NCBI RefSeq assembly: GCF_030056705.1
Contig: NZ_JASHIC010000012.1
Location: 64,986-128,985 of the forward strand
DNA length: 64,000 nt
Reading direction: 5' to 3'
From: Flectobacillus longus
GTDB taxonomy: Bacteria; Bacteroidota; Bacteroidia; Cytophagales; Spirosomataceae
Of the stretch, positions 43,597 through 52,652 are shown in pieces. The notes below the pieces were generated by a model. It ran no database searches and was not told the DNA's origin. It saw only the letters and a program-made list of their open reading frames with translations. The position numbers were made by a program, and so were the translations under genes. How positions within the stretch are numbered: position 1 is the first letter of the stretch; every line of letters starts with the position of its first letter.

Positions 43597-46500
43597 ATGA
43601 AGAAGATTCTTTACACGTTCATCAACATCATCATGTTTGGAACGGTGCTTAGAGCTCAAACCACTACGTTTCCTCGAAACGGCGTGCAAGATGAGCGTCC
43701 AAACACTTACGCATTTGTCAATGCAACAATCGTTTCAGATGCTAATACTGTTTTAGAAGGCGCAACCTTAGTAATCAAGGGTTCAGTAATTGAAGCAGTA
43801 GGCAAAAACATCACACTTCCTGCTGGCACACAAGTAATCGACCTCAAAGGCAAGCGCATCTATCCTTCTTTGGTAGAAGCGTATAGTAGCTACGGTATGC
43901 CTGAGCTCAAAAGAGAAGGTCGTAGCTTTAGAGGCGACCCTCAGTTCGAATCTAAAAAACAAGGAGCCTATAACTGGAATCAAGCCGTTTTGCCAGAAGT
44001 AAATGCGGCTACAATTTATACAGGCAATCCAACTGCTGCTGATGAATTGCGTAAAGCTGGTTTTGGTGCTGCCATCACGCACGTACAGGACGGTATCATT
44101 CGTGGTACTTCTGCATTAGTTGCCTTAATCGACGGTCGTGACCAAGAAGCTTTATTGAAAACCAATGTTTCGGCACACTACTCTCTTTCAAAAGGTTCGT
44201 CTACTCAAGACTATCCAAACTCACTAATGGGTTCGGTAGCCTTGTTACGTCAAACATACTTGGATGCTGATTGGTACAAAAAAAGTAAAAGTAAAACAGA
44301 ATATAACATCTCTTTAGAGTCTTTCAACAACAGTCAATCGGTACCACAAGTATTTGAGGTATCTGATAAATTGGGTATTTTGAGAGCTAACAAAATCGGA
44401 AAAGAATTTGGTGTTAATTACATTATCAAAGGTGGTGGCGACGAATACCAACGTCTTGACGAAGTAAAAGCTGCTGGCGTTTCGTTGATTATTCCATTGA
44501 ATTTTCCAACGACTCCTGACGTAGAAGACCCATTTGATGCGAGTGTTGTTTCGTTGTCAGATATGAAACACTGGGAAATGGCTCCTGCCAATCCTGCTAT
44601 TTTGGCTAAAGCAGGTGTTCCGTTTGCTATCACAACTTCTAACGTAAGAAGCAAGTCTGATTTCTGGGCAAACTTGCGTAAAGCTGTAGAATATGGTTTG
44701 GATGAAAAAGTAGCTTTGGCAGCTTTGACTTCGGTTCCTGCTCAGTTCAACAAAGTAGATAACTTGGTAGGTAGCTTAAAGCCTGGTATGTTGGCCAACT
44801 TCTTGATTACATCAGATAATCTTTTCAAGGAAAGCAATGTAATTTATGAAAACTGGGTAAAAGGAAAGCGCTACGTTGTAAATAACATGAACATTACTGA
44901 TATGCGTGCTACTTACGATTTGAGCGTAGCGGGCAAATCAGGCTTGAAATTAAATGTAACAGGTAAGGTAGATAAGCCAGAGTTCCAAATCCAAGTAACA
45001 GATTCGGTAAAGGTTTCTCCTAAAGTGACAAGAACTGGTGATTTGTTGACTTTATCTTTCAAATTGGATGCTAAAAAAGACAAAGGTGATACTCGTATTA
45101 GTGCCTATTACGATGGCAAAAATATCAAAGGCGATGGTTTTGATGCAGCAGGTACTCCTGTAAAATTTGATGCTATTTTCAAAGAAGCTTTCAAAGAAGC
45201 TGTGGCAAAGGCTGATACTACGAAAAAGCCTGTTCCAACTATTGGCAAAATCGTATATCCTTTCAATGGTTACGGTGCTGAAACCAAACCAAAAGCAGAG
45301 ACTTTATTGATTAAAAATGCTACTGTTTGGACAAACGAGAAGGATGGCGTTTTGAAAAATACTGACGTATTATTGAAAGATGGTAAAATCGCTCAAGTGG
45401 GTAAAAACTTGTCAGCAACTGGTGCTAAAGTTGTTGATGGTACAGGTAAACACTTGACTAATGGTATTTTTGACGAACACTCTCATATTGCCTTACTTTC
45501 TGTAAACGAAGGTTCTCAATCGGTTACGGCTGAAGTTCGTATGGAAGATGTGGTAAACTCTGAGGACGTAAACATTTACCGTCAATTAGCGGGTGGAGTT
45601 ACTTCTTCTCAATTATTACACGGTTCTGCTAACTGTATTGGTGGTCAGTCTGCAATTGTAAAGTTGAAATGGGGTGAAGCGCCAGAAGTAATGAAGATTC
45701 AAAATGCGGATGGATATATCAAATTTGCATTAGGTGAAAACGTAAAACAAGCTAACTGGGGTGACCGTGCTCGTATCCGTTTCCCTCAAACTCGTATGGG
45801 TGTTGAGCAAATCATGATGGATGCTTTCTTACGTGCTAAAGAATACGATAAAGCTTGGGCTGAATATAACAAAGCCGCTAACAAAGCTACTTTGACGCCT
45901 CCACGTCGTGATTTGGAATTGGATGCTTTATCTGAGATTTTGAACAAAAAACGTTTTATCACTTGTCACTCTTATGTGCAGTCTGAAATCAATATGTTGT
46001 TGAAAGTAGCTGATTCATTAGGTTTCAAAGTAAATACATTCACGCACATTTTGGAAGGCTATAAAGTAGCTGACAAAATGAAAGCACACGGAGCTAGTGG
46101 TTCTACTTTTGCTGACTGGTGGGCATACAAAATGGAAGTAAAAGAAGCAATTCCTTTCAATGCTGCTTTGATGACCAAAGTTGGGATCAATACTTCTATC
46201 AACTCAGATGATGCTGAAATGGCTCGTCGTTTGAATCAAGAGGCTGCAAAAACAGTCATGTATGGTGGTCTTACTGAAGAGGAAGCTTGGAAATTGGTTA
46301 CATTGAACCCTGCTAAAATGATGCACCTTGACAACCGTTTGGGTAGTATTAAAGCTGGTAAAGATGCTGACGTTGTACTTTGGAACGAAAACCCACTTTC
46401 GGTTTACGCAAAACCAGAAAAAACGATCATTGAAGGTGCTGTTTATTTCGACATCGAAAAAGACAAAGAATTGCGTGCTAATATCGCTGCTGAACGTAAT

Positions 46501-46671
46501 CGTTTGATTCAAAAAATGTTGAATTCAAAAGCAAGTGGTGCTCCTACTGCTAGACCAGAAATGCGCAAACCAAGATTGTTCGTTTGTAACTCTTTGGGCG
46601 GTTTAACTGAAGAAGAAGGTGAAACACGTGCATTTGGCACATTGCAGTTACAAGACAACTGTGACAAATAG
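43597..46671 (+). CDS. Secreted double-domain amidohydrolase family protein
   Basis: The 1024-residue protein has a signal peptide (about 20 residues, ending LRAQ) and two amidohydrolase-like halves. The first (about 35-430) has the beta-sandwich start TYAFVNATIVSDANTVLEGATLVIKG and KGKRIYPSLVEAYSSYG, where the metal motif HxH should be, but no histidine is present. The second (about 570-990) keeps FDEHSHIA with H628 and H630 and a later THILEGYKVADKM region plus INSDDAEMARR, so it could be active. Substrate is unknown; related enzymes include imidazolonepropionase-like and dipeptidase-like hydrolases. The 434-residue paralogue follows. Confidence 0.85.
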   Translation: MKKILYTFINIIMFGTVLRAQTTTFPRNGVQDERPNTYAFVNATIVSDANTVLEGATLVIKGSVIEAVGKNITLPAGTQVIDLKGKRIYPSLVEAYSSYGMPELKREGRSFRGDPQFESKKQGAYNWNQAVLPEVNAATIYTGNPTAADELRKAGFGAAITHVQDGIIRGTSALVALIDGRDQEALLKTNVSAHYSLSKGSSTQDYPNSLMGSVALLRQTYLDADWYKKSKSKTEYNISLESFNNSQSVPQVFEVSDKLGILRANKIGKEFGVNYIIKGGGDEYQRLDEVKAAGVSLIIPLNFPTTPDVEDPFDASVVSLSDMKHWEMAPANPAILAKAGVPFAITTSNVRSKSDFWANLRKAVEYGLDEKVALAALTSVPAQFNKVDNLVGSLKPGMLANFLITSDNLFKESNVIYENWVKGKRYVVNNMNITDMRATYDLSVAGKSGLKLNVTGKVDKPEFQIQVTDSVKVSPKVTRTGDLLTLSFKLDAKKDKGDTRISAYYDGKNIKGDGFDAAGTPVKFDAIFKEAFKEAVAKADTTKKPVPTIGKIVYPFNGYGAETKPKAETLLIKNATVWTNEKDGVLKNTDVLLKDGKIAQVGKNLSATGAKVVDGTGKHLTNGIFDEHSHIALLSVNEGSQSVTAEVRMEDVVNSEDVNIYRQLAGGVTSSQLLHGSANCIGGQSAIVKLKWGEAPEVMKIQNADGYIKFALGENVKQANWGDRARIRFPQTRMGVEQIMMDAFLRAKEYDKAWAEYNKAANKATLTPPRRDLELDALSEILNKKRFITCHSYVQSEINMLLKVADSLGFKVNTFTHILEGYKVADKMKAHGASGSTFADWWAYKMEVKEAIPFNAALMTKVGINTSINSDDAEMARRLNQEAAKTVMYGGLTEEEAWKLVTLNPAKMMHLDNRLGSIKAGKDADVVLWNENPLSVYAKPEKTIIEGAVYFDIEKDKELRANIAAERNRLIQKMLNSKASGAPTARPEMRKPRLFVCNSLGGLTEEEGETRAFGTLQLQDNCDK

Positions 46672-46819
46672 AGTGTTGAATGGTGAGTTGTGAATGGTGA
46701 ATATCGCACATTTACTACTCTGCTACGTTATCGAAGCATTATTTGTCTCAAATTCAGTACATGTTTTAAGATAAAATGTCCCCAAAGGCATTTTTCATGA
46801 CTTAAAATTTTATTACAAA

Positions 46820-48124
46820 ATGAAAAAATCAGCATTATTATATACGCTAGCTTTGTTTTTGGGTGTGAAGACTACCTTCGCTCAAAACCAAGCGGCTGCT
46901 ACCCCTCAGTCTAAGCCTATTGCTTTGACGGGTGCCACTATACACACAGCAGCAGGTCCTGTGATTGAAAATGGTGTAATCGTTTTTGATAAAGGTGTTA
47001 TCACTAAAGTTGGTCCTGCAGGAACTGCTTATGATAAAACTGGTACAGAAACAATCGATGTAACAGGAAAACACGTTTTCCCTGGCTTGATCGCTCCTGC
47101 CAACCAACTAGGTTTGGTAGAAATCGAAGCAGTTCGTGCTACAGTTGACCAACAAGAAGTTGGTGCAATCAACCCTCACGTTCGTGCTTTGATTGCTTAT
47201 AACACTGACTCAGAATTGATTCCTACAGTTCGTGGTAATGGCGTTTTGATTACACAAGTGACACCAGTAGGTGAAATTATTTCTGGTATGTCTTCCATCA
47301 TGAATTTGGATGGTTGGAACTGGGAAGATGCCGTTTTGAAGAAAGATGATGGTGTTCACCTTAACTGGGTTGGTTATTTCAAACGTGAATTCAACTTCGA
47401 AACGTTTTCTTCAACAACCAAGAAAAACGATAAAAAAGAAGAGCAAATTCGTGAATTAGCTCAGTTGTTCGACGACGCAACAGCTTATGCTCAAATCAAA
47501 AACCCTAATCCTATCAATGTAAAATTGGAGGCAATGAAAGGTCTTTTTGATGGTACTAAAAAATTGTATATCTCGGCTGATTATGGTAAAGAAATCATCG
47601 AAGCTGTTCAGTTTGCTAAATCAAAAGGCGTAAAAAGCGTAGTAATTATCGGTGGTGAAGAGTCTCTTTTAGCAGCAGACTTTTTGCGTGACAACAACGT
47701 TCCTGTGATTGTATCAGGTACACACCGTTTGCCAAATAGTATTGACGACGACACAGATTTGCCTTACAAATTGCCTCAATTATTGGCTCAAAAAGGTGTA
47801 ACGGTTGGTTTAGCATATATTGGTATGCACTGGCGCACACGTAACTTGCCTTTCTTGGCTGGTACTGTTGCTGGACACGGTATGTCAAAAGACGATGCTT
47901 TGAAATTGGTAACTATCAACAATGCTAAAATCTTGGGCATCGACAAATATGTGGGTTCTTTGGAAGTTGGCAAACAAGCTACTTTGGTTGTATCACAAGG
48001 CGATTTGTTAGATATGCGTTCAGCAAAAGTTGAGCACGCATTCATTCAAGGTAAAAAAATCGACTTGGATGACAAACAAAAACGTTTGTACAAAAAGTAT
48101 TCAGAAAAATACGGAACAAAATAA
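46820..48124 (+). CDS. Secreted amidohydrolase-like protein without the HxH motif
   Basis: The 434-residue protein has a signal peptide (about 21 residues, ending TFAQ) and an amidohydrolase composite fold: ALTGATIHTAAGPVIENGVIVFDKGVI, TGKHVFPGLIAPANQLG, and the closing segment VTINNAKILGIDKYVGSLEVGKQATLVV. At the metal site the expected HxH after PGLI is APANQ, so this is probably a non-catalytic subunit or scaffold. It is 148 bases after the double-domain protein and similar in style to its first half, which suggests a partner function. Confidence 0.82.
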   Translation: MKKSALLYTLALFLGVKTTFAQNQAAATPQSKPIALTGATIHTAAGPVIENGVIVFDKGVITKVGPAGTAYDKTGTETIDVTGKHVFPGLIAPANQLGLVEIEAVRATVDQQEVGAINPHVRALIAYNTDSELIPTVRGNGVLITQVTPVGEIISGMSSIMNLDGWNWEDAVLKKDDGVHLNWVGYFKREFNFETFSSTTKKNDKKEEQIRELAQLFDDATAYAQIKNPNPINVKLEAMKGLFDGTKKLYISADYGKEIIEAVQFAKSKGVKSVVIIGGEESLLAADFLRDNNVPVIVSGTHRLPNSIDDDTDLPYKLPQLLAQKGVTVGLAYIGMHWRTRNLPFLAGTVAGHGMSKDDALKLVTINNAKILGIDKYVGSLEVGKQATLVVSQGDLLDMRSAKVEHAFIQGKKIDLDDKQKRLYKKYSEKYGTK

Positions 48125-48151
48125 GCGCTGTATCATCTGCAAATAGTATAC

Positions 48152-48180
48152 AAGCCATTCCTTCGGGGATGGCTTTTTTG
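48152..48180 (+). terminator. Terminator after the amidohydrolase pair
   Basis: AAGCCATTCC (48152-48161) pairs with GGGATGGCTT (48166-48175) with one wobble around a TTCG-type loop, then a run of Ts. Confidence 0.8.
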
Positions 48181-48183
48181 ATG

Positions 48184-48199
48184 AATGATAATTATCATT
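48184..48199. promoter_or_regulatory. 16-bp palindrome resembling part of a Fur box
   Basis: AATGATAATTATCATT is a perfect palindrome made of ATGATAAT half sites. It is just after the terminator and 83 bases before the L,D-transpeptidase start. AT-rich palindromes occur by chance in this genome, so the regulatory call is weak. Confidence 0.25.
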
Positions 48200-48281
48200 T
48201 TTTCTGCTTGAACTACTCAGTTTACTCCTCTCCTTTCCAAGCGACCTTTGTAAAAGTCTTCCACAACAAGCTATTTATTTT

Positions 48282-49784
48282 ATGAAAAAGGTCTATTTCT
48301 CAATTATCTTACTTCTTGTTTCGGCAACTACTTTTGCCCAAGAAAACATTGAAAGCTTATTAAAACAATTGTGCGAAGACCCTGTTTTTGCCAAACAACT
48401 CAGTATTACTGAACCCTCGGAGTTACAGGCTTTTTATAAAGACAATAACTTCCAACCTATTTGGCATGAAAACAAGGCATTTCAAGAAAGTTTTATAGAA
48501 GAACTTCGCAAAGCCGTACAATATGGGCTAAACCCGCAAGAATATCACTTCGACTATCTTATTCAGCCAAACGTCAACCAGCTTGAATATGAGCTGTTAT
48601 GCACTCATGCGATGCTGTCATATTTCAGTGATTTTACCGCTGGAATCAAGCCCAAAACATTAGCTTTTAATGGTATTGAATACCAAAATCAGCCTGTAAA
48701 CACTCCTCAAGTCCTTCATCAAAATATCAAATATGGATCTTTCTCTAAACTTCTCGAAAAATATGAGGTAAAAAATCAACACTACAAGAAGGTATTAGAA
48801 ACATACCAACGATTACTAAATGCGCCAGACAGTCTATTTATTCCCACAAAATTGACTAAATCATTAGTAGAAAATAAAAGTCTTCAACAAAAGTTAGTCT
48901 TCTGGAAATGTATAGAGTCGCTTACAATTTATGATAGCGAAATTATTTTGATAGAAGCATTAAAGAAATTTCAGGAAAAATTCAATCTTGAAGCAGATGG
49001 AAAATTAGGAAACAATACACTTAAAGCACTAAATACCAACAAGTTTCAGCTTCTTAATCAACTAAAGTACGACCTCAATTATATTCGTTTCTTGAGTGCA
49101 TGGAATTATCCAACATATCTATGGGTCAATATTCCTTCTGCTGAGTTTTCGATGATTGAAGCACAAACCAAAGCCTTATCGATGCGTGTGATTGTTGGCA
49201 ACCCCAAAACACCTACACCTAGCTTGATGAGTACGATTAAACAATGTATTTTTTTCCCTTATTGGTTTGTACCATCGAGCATTACTATCAATGAAATGTT
49301 GCCACAAATCCAAAAAGATGTCAATTATTTGAGCAATAACAGCATACAAGTACTTGACCAAAAATGGAATGTGTTAGATGAAACTACACTTCCTTGGTCG
49401 AGTTTCAATGCCAAAAACTTTCCTTACAAATTACGACAAGTGGCAGGATGCGATAATTCTTTGGGAATTGTGAAGTTTGATTTTGATAATCCATTTACAG
49501 TGTACTTGCATGATACAAATGCAAAAAAGCTTTTTCAGAAAAGTAATCGCTGGCTAAGTCACGGTTGCATTCGTTTAGAAAAACCAACAGAACTAGCCGA
49601 GAAACTATTAGGAAATCCTTCATTGATTCAGAAACTAGTTGTCCAGCAGCACGAACCAGATTTGAAGCCTATTTATTTTCAAGTTCAACCCAATGTACCG
49701 CTATTGATTAGCTATTTATGTTCTGGCATCAATGAAAAAGGCGATTTGGTTTTTTACTCAGATGTTTATCAGAAAGTGAGGTAG
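48282..49784 (+). CDS. L,D-transpeptidase (YcbB/LdtD-like)
   Basis: The 500-residue protein has a signal peptide (about 19 residues, ending TFAQ), a scaffold region (about 40-200, FYKDNNFQPIWHENKAF), a peptidoglycan-binding domain (about 228-258, KKFQEKFNLEADGKLGNNTLKALN) and the YkuD catalytic domain with VYLHDTNAKKLFQ and SHGCIRL (H427, C429). YcbB enzymes make 3-3 crosslinks in the periplasm. The start follows the usual MKKVYFS. The gene converges with another YkuD-type gene. Confidence 0.93.
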   Translation: MKKVYFSIILLLVSATTFAQENIESLLKQLCEDPVFAKQLSITEPSELQAFYKDNNFQPIWHENKAFQESFIEELRKAVQYGLNPQEYHFDYLIQPNVNQLEYELLCTHAMLSYFSDFTAGIKPKTLAFNGIEYQNQPVNTPQVLHQNIKYGSFSKLLEKYEVKNQHYKKVLETYQRLLNAPDSLFIPTKLTKSLVENKSLQQKLVFWKCIESLTIYDSEIILIEALKKFQEKFNLEADGKLGNNTLKALNTNKFQLLNQLKYDLNYIRFLSAWNYPTYLWVNIPSAEFSMIEAQTKALSMRVIVGNPKTPTPSLMSTIKQCIFFPYWFVPSSITINEMLPQIQKDVNYLSNNSIQVLDQKWNVLDETTLPWSSFNAKNFPYKLRQVAGCDNSLGIVKFDFDNPFTVYLHDTNAKKLFQKSNRWLSHGCIRLEKPTELAEKLLGNPSLIQKLVVQQHEPDLKPIYFQVQPNVPLLISYLCSGINEKGDLVFYSDVYQKVR

Positions 49785-49818
49785 AGGAAGCTTTATATCG
49801 ATACAAACATTTCCGTCA

Positions 49819-49838
49819 CGGGTGAACGAATTCACCCG
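49819..49838. terminator. Stem-loop between convergent L,D-transpeptidase-type genes
   Basis: CGGGTGAA (49819-49826), loop CGAA and TTCACCCG (49831-49838) form a perfect 8-bp stem. No T-run follows, so it may be a REP-like stem or a weak terminator. Confidence 0.4.
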
Positions 49839-49934
49839 CTAAGTGGAATCTTTGGTCAAGAATTTGTCATATTTTAGCTTTAACAGTAAACCCGTATTAA
49901 GTTTGAGAAAGTATCATTTCTATTAACATCTTTC

Positions 49935-50516
49935 TCATTTAAAAGCCACAATCACTGCATCTGGTTGGTTGACTAATTTGACCAAAGGCTCAATCATTGT
50001 TGGCATGACGGCAAAACAACCAAACGAATTTCCTTGACGTTTGTAAAAACTTGCATTCTTTTCAGAAATATAGTCTGCGGCATGTACGATGATTCCTCTC
50101 TCTACTGCATTATCGTTGATTCCTTTATCCAAACCCTTAAGACGAATACTTAATCCATGCTTTCCATAAAATTGACCAATCGGCTCAAATACTCCTAAGC
50201 TAGAACACAAACTACCCGAATCATTTGAGAAGTATTCGGCCACAGCACTGCGTCCAGAGCCTTTTCCATGAGCTACCCACGTATTCATCAAACACACTTG
50301 TCTTTGCAGATCAATCACATACAATCGTTTTTCGAAAGAAGGTCGTGAAAAATCGACAATACAAGCTATTTTCTTCCCTCGGATTCTAGCATCAGACTGT
50401 TGCATTTGCTGCAATTTTTCAGCGACAATTTTAGGAAGTAAAAAAGTATGTTCATCTCTTTTAGCATCAACTTTTCCCCAATTTAAAAGCAAGGTCATCA
50501 ACAAAAAAACATTCAT
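49935..50516 (-). CDS. Murein L,D-transpeptidase catalytic-domain family protein (YkuD_2)
   Basis: The 193-residue protein has a short N-terminal signal and one YkuD_2 domain: GKKIACIVDFSRPS, VIDLQRQVCLMNTWVAHGKGSG, KHGLSIRLKGLDKGINDNAVERGIIVHAADY with H145, and GNSFGCFAV with the catalytic C167. It has no peptidoglycan-binding or scaffold domain. It probably acts on peptidoglycan in the periplasm. It is transcribed toward the YcbB-like gene. Confidence 0.85.
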   Translation of the reverse strand: MNVFLLMTLLLNWGKVDAKRDEHTFLLPKIVAEKLQQMQQSDARIRGKKIACIVDFSRPSFEKRLYVIDLQRQVCLMNTWVAHGKGSGRSAVAEYFSNDSGSLCSSLGVFEPIGQFYGKHGLSIRLKGLDKGINDNAVERGIIVHAADYISEKNASFYKRQGNSFGCFAVMPTMIEPLVKLVNQPDAVIVAFK

Positions 50517-50844
50517 AGATATGAGTGGTATATAGTAAATATAAATCTGATTTTCAGCAGGTTATTCTTAGCTAACTAGCGCAATCTTACTCTTCCTTTC
50601 TATAAATACTAAAACGGATTTCGGAAATTGTAATTTTGCTCGATTACTAAATTACATAACGGAAATACACTACCTTTCATTTACAATCATCAAAGTTTTT
50701 CTACAAATAATGATATAAATCAACTCAACTATTGACTGCAATCAAGAACAAGACTGAGAGATTAAGATATTTTTGACAAAAGGCAATTAGAAAAATTAAA
50801 CCCAGATCCCTAAATACTCTATTTCACTCATAAAAACCAATCCC
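50517..50844. other. Intergenic region upstream of the LOG-family gene
   Basis: A 328-base AT-rich gap between divergent genes. I see no clear promoter match, gene or known RNA. ACTGAGAG at about 50751 resembles part of a TPP riboswitch, but the rest of that structure is absent. Confidence 0.4.
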
Positions 50845-51597
50845 ATGTCAAAATCTGAACATTGTTTTCTGACCCACAAAAACTCACGATGGCATGAGTT
50901 AAAATATGTTTTGAAAGTACTTGCCGAGTTTATTAGAGGCTTTCGAGTATTACATTTTGTAGGTCCATGTGCTACCGTATTTGGCTCTGCTCGCTTACAA
51001 GAAGGTACGCCATATTATGAACAAGCTCGTAAAATTGGCGCTATATTAGCCAATATGGGCTTTACTGTCATGACTGGCGGAGGTGGTGGAATCATGGAGG
51101 CAGCCAATCGTGGAGCCAAAGAAGCGGGTGGATTATCCGTTGGATGTAATATCATACTGCCTCACGAGCAAGCCCCAAATCCTTATCTGGATAAAGTGGT
51201 CGAGTTTGATTTTTTCTTCGTTCGAAAAGTCCTTTTAAGCAAATATTCATATTGCTTCATCGTCATGCCAGGAGGTTTTGGTACACTCGACGAAATGTTT
51301 GAAGCTATAACTTTGATACAAACTCATAAAATGAGTCCATTTCCGATTGTACTATTTGGCAAGGAGTTTTATCAAAAACTTTATGAACAAATTGTAGCAA
51401 TGGAAAAAGCAGGCACCATTTCGCCAGAGGACCTTTCTCTATTTTTAATTACAGATTCTTTGGAAGAAGCTCAAGCACATATCCATCAAAATGCGGTAGA
51501 AGCCTTTGGTTTAAATACTTACAAACATCTAAAACCTTGGAGTTTATTGCTTGAAAAAAGAGTTAATCGCATAAAAAATCATGACATTAAACAGTAA
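50845..51597 (+). CDS. LOG-family TIGR00730-type protein
   Basis: The 250-residue Rossmann-like protein has MTGGGGGIMEAANRGA and the LOG signature PGGFGTLDE at 142-150. LOG enzymes release the base from nucleoside 5'-monophosphates; the plant member activates cytokinins and bacterial members probably act in nucleotide turnover. The N-terminal extension (about 40 residues) is longer than in the minimal form. It precedes the universal stress protein gene by 71 bases. Confidence 0.88.
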   Translation: MSKSEHCFLTHKNSRWHELKYVLKVLAEFIRGFRVLHFVGPCATVFGSARLQEGTPYYEQARKIGAILANMGFTVMTGGGGGIMEAANRGAKEAGGLSVGCNIILPHEQAPNPYLDKVVEFDFFFVRKVLLSKYSYCFIVMPGGFGTLDEMFEAITLIQTHKMSPFPIVLFGKEFYQKLYEQIVAMEKAGTISPEDLSLFLITDSLEEAQAHIHQNAVEAFGLNTYKHLKPWSLLLEKRVNRIKNHDIKQ

Positions 51598-51668
51598 GGC
51601 TCCTAACGAGCCTCATTCATAGAAAGCCAAAATCTTGTCAAATTTGTATCAACAAAACAACAAACTCT

Positions 51669-52490
51669 ATGAAAACAGTTGTAGTACCTACCGACTTTAG
51701 TGATACAGCTCAAAAAGCGCTTGTATTTGCTAGTACCGTGGCTCAAAACCTTAACCTTGACTTGGTGCTATTGCATGTGTTTAATCTTACTGGGTCTTTG
51801 CCTTATGAATCCCCTTCTCAAATCGAGCAGGAAATCCATGAAGCTCAGAAAGCCTCAGATAAACAGTTAGTCACGGTCAAAAGTCAGTACTTAAAGGACT
51901 TCAAAAATGAAGTAAAGCTTTTGAGTATCTATGGCGTTATTTCAGATGTAATAGAGCAGGTAGCCCAACAGGTAAACGCCGAGTTTATCGTTATGGGCAC
52001 TAGAGGCGCTAAGGATATTTGGAGCAACATCATAGGAAGTAATACTTTTCAGGTAGTAAAAAATTCAATTTGCCCTGTATTTGTCATCCCAGATACTGCC
52101 CATATCCAAGACATGAAGCATATTATTTATGCCTCAGATTATACGAATAATGAAGTTACAATTGTCAGAAAAATTATTGATATAGCAGAACGTTTTAAAG
52201 CCAAAACTAATATTCTTCACATACATGATGTTGAGGAATCTAATTTGGCAGACGACGAAGCCTTAGGGGATTGGTTATTGACTTTTTTTGAAAATGAAAA
52301 TATCGAAAGCCACCTTACCTTGGGTAGTAATCCCATCGAAGGAATTGAGAATTATCTTCAGAAAAATCAAGGAGACTTGTTGGTATTGGCCATGAAAGAC
52401 CGAGGCTTCTTTGATAACCTTTTTCATACTAGCGTGACAAAGCATTTTATTCAGGACTTTAACATGCCCCTGCTAGTATTACCTAAATAA
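51669..52490 (+). CDS. Tandem-domain universal stress protein
   Basis: The 273-residue cytosolic protein has two UspA domains. The first (about 1-143) begins KTVVVPTDFSDTAQKALVFA and has VMGTRGAKDIWSNIIGSNTFQVVKNSICPVFVIP, with the G-2x-G-9x-G ATP-type motif. The second (about 150-272) is more diverged and ends LPLLVLPK-like (NMPLLVLPK). Tandem UspA proteins respond to starvation and stress. Gene order with LOG protein and APC permease has no evident shared pathway. Confidence 0.9.
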   Translation: MKTVVVPTDFSDTAQKALVFASTVAQNLNLDLVLLHVFNLTGSLPYESPSQIEQEIHEAQKASDKQLVTVKSQYLKDFKNEVKLLSIYGVISDVIEQVAQQVNAEFIVMGTRGAKDIWSNIIGSNTFQVVKNSICPVFVIPDTAHIQDMKHIIYASDYTNNEVTIVRKIIDIAERFKAKTNILHIHDVEESNLADDEALGDWLLTFFENENIESHLTLGSNPIEGIENYLQKNQGDLLVLAMKDRGFFDNLFHTSVTKHFIQDFNMPLLVLPK

Positions 52491-52652
52491 TTCATTTTGT
52501 TGCATTTCCTTACTTTGTTCCCATAAAATCTATAGCTCATTTTGGCATATTTGTCGGAATGAGCTTTTATTTTGTCGAATAAGACACCTATCTATACGTT
52601 TTGGCGGTATAAGCCCTCTTGTTTGGTTGAAGGTTTTTTCTTTTCTTTGAGT

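Noticed and set aside
50747-50800. ACTGAGAG motif resembling part of a TPP riboswitch
   Set aside because: The matching ACC...GAACCTGATC parts and helices are absent, and the downstream gene is a LOG-family protein.
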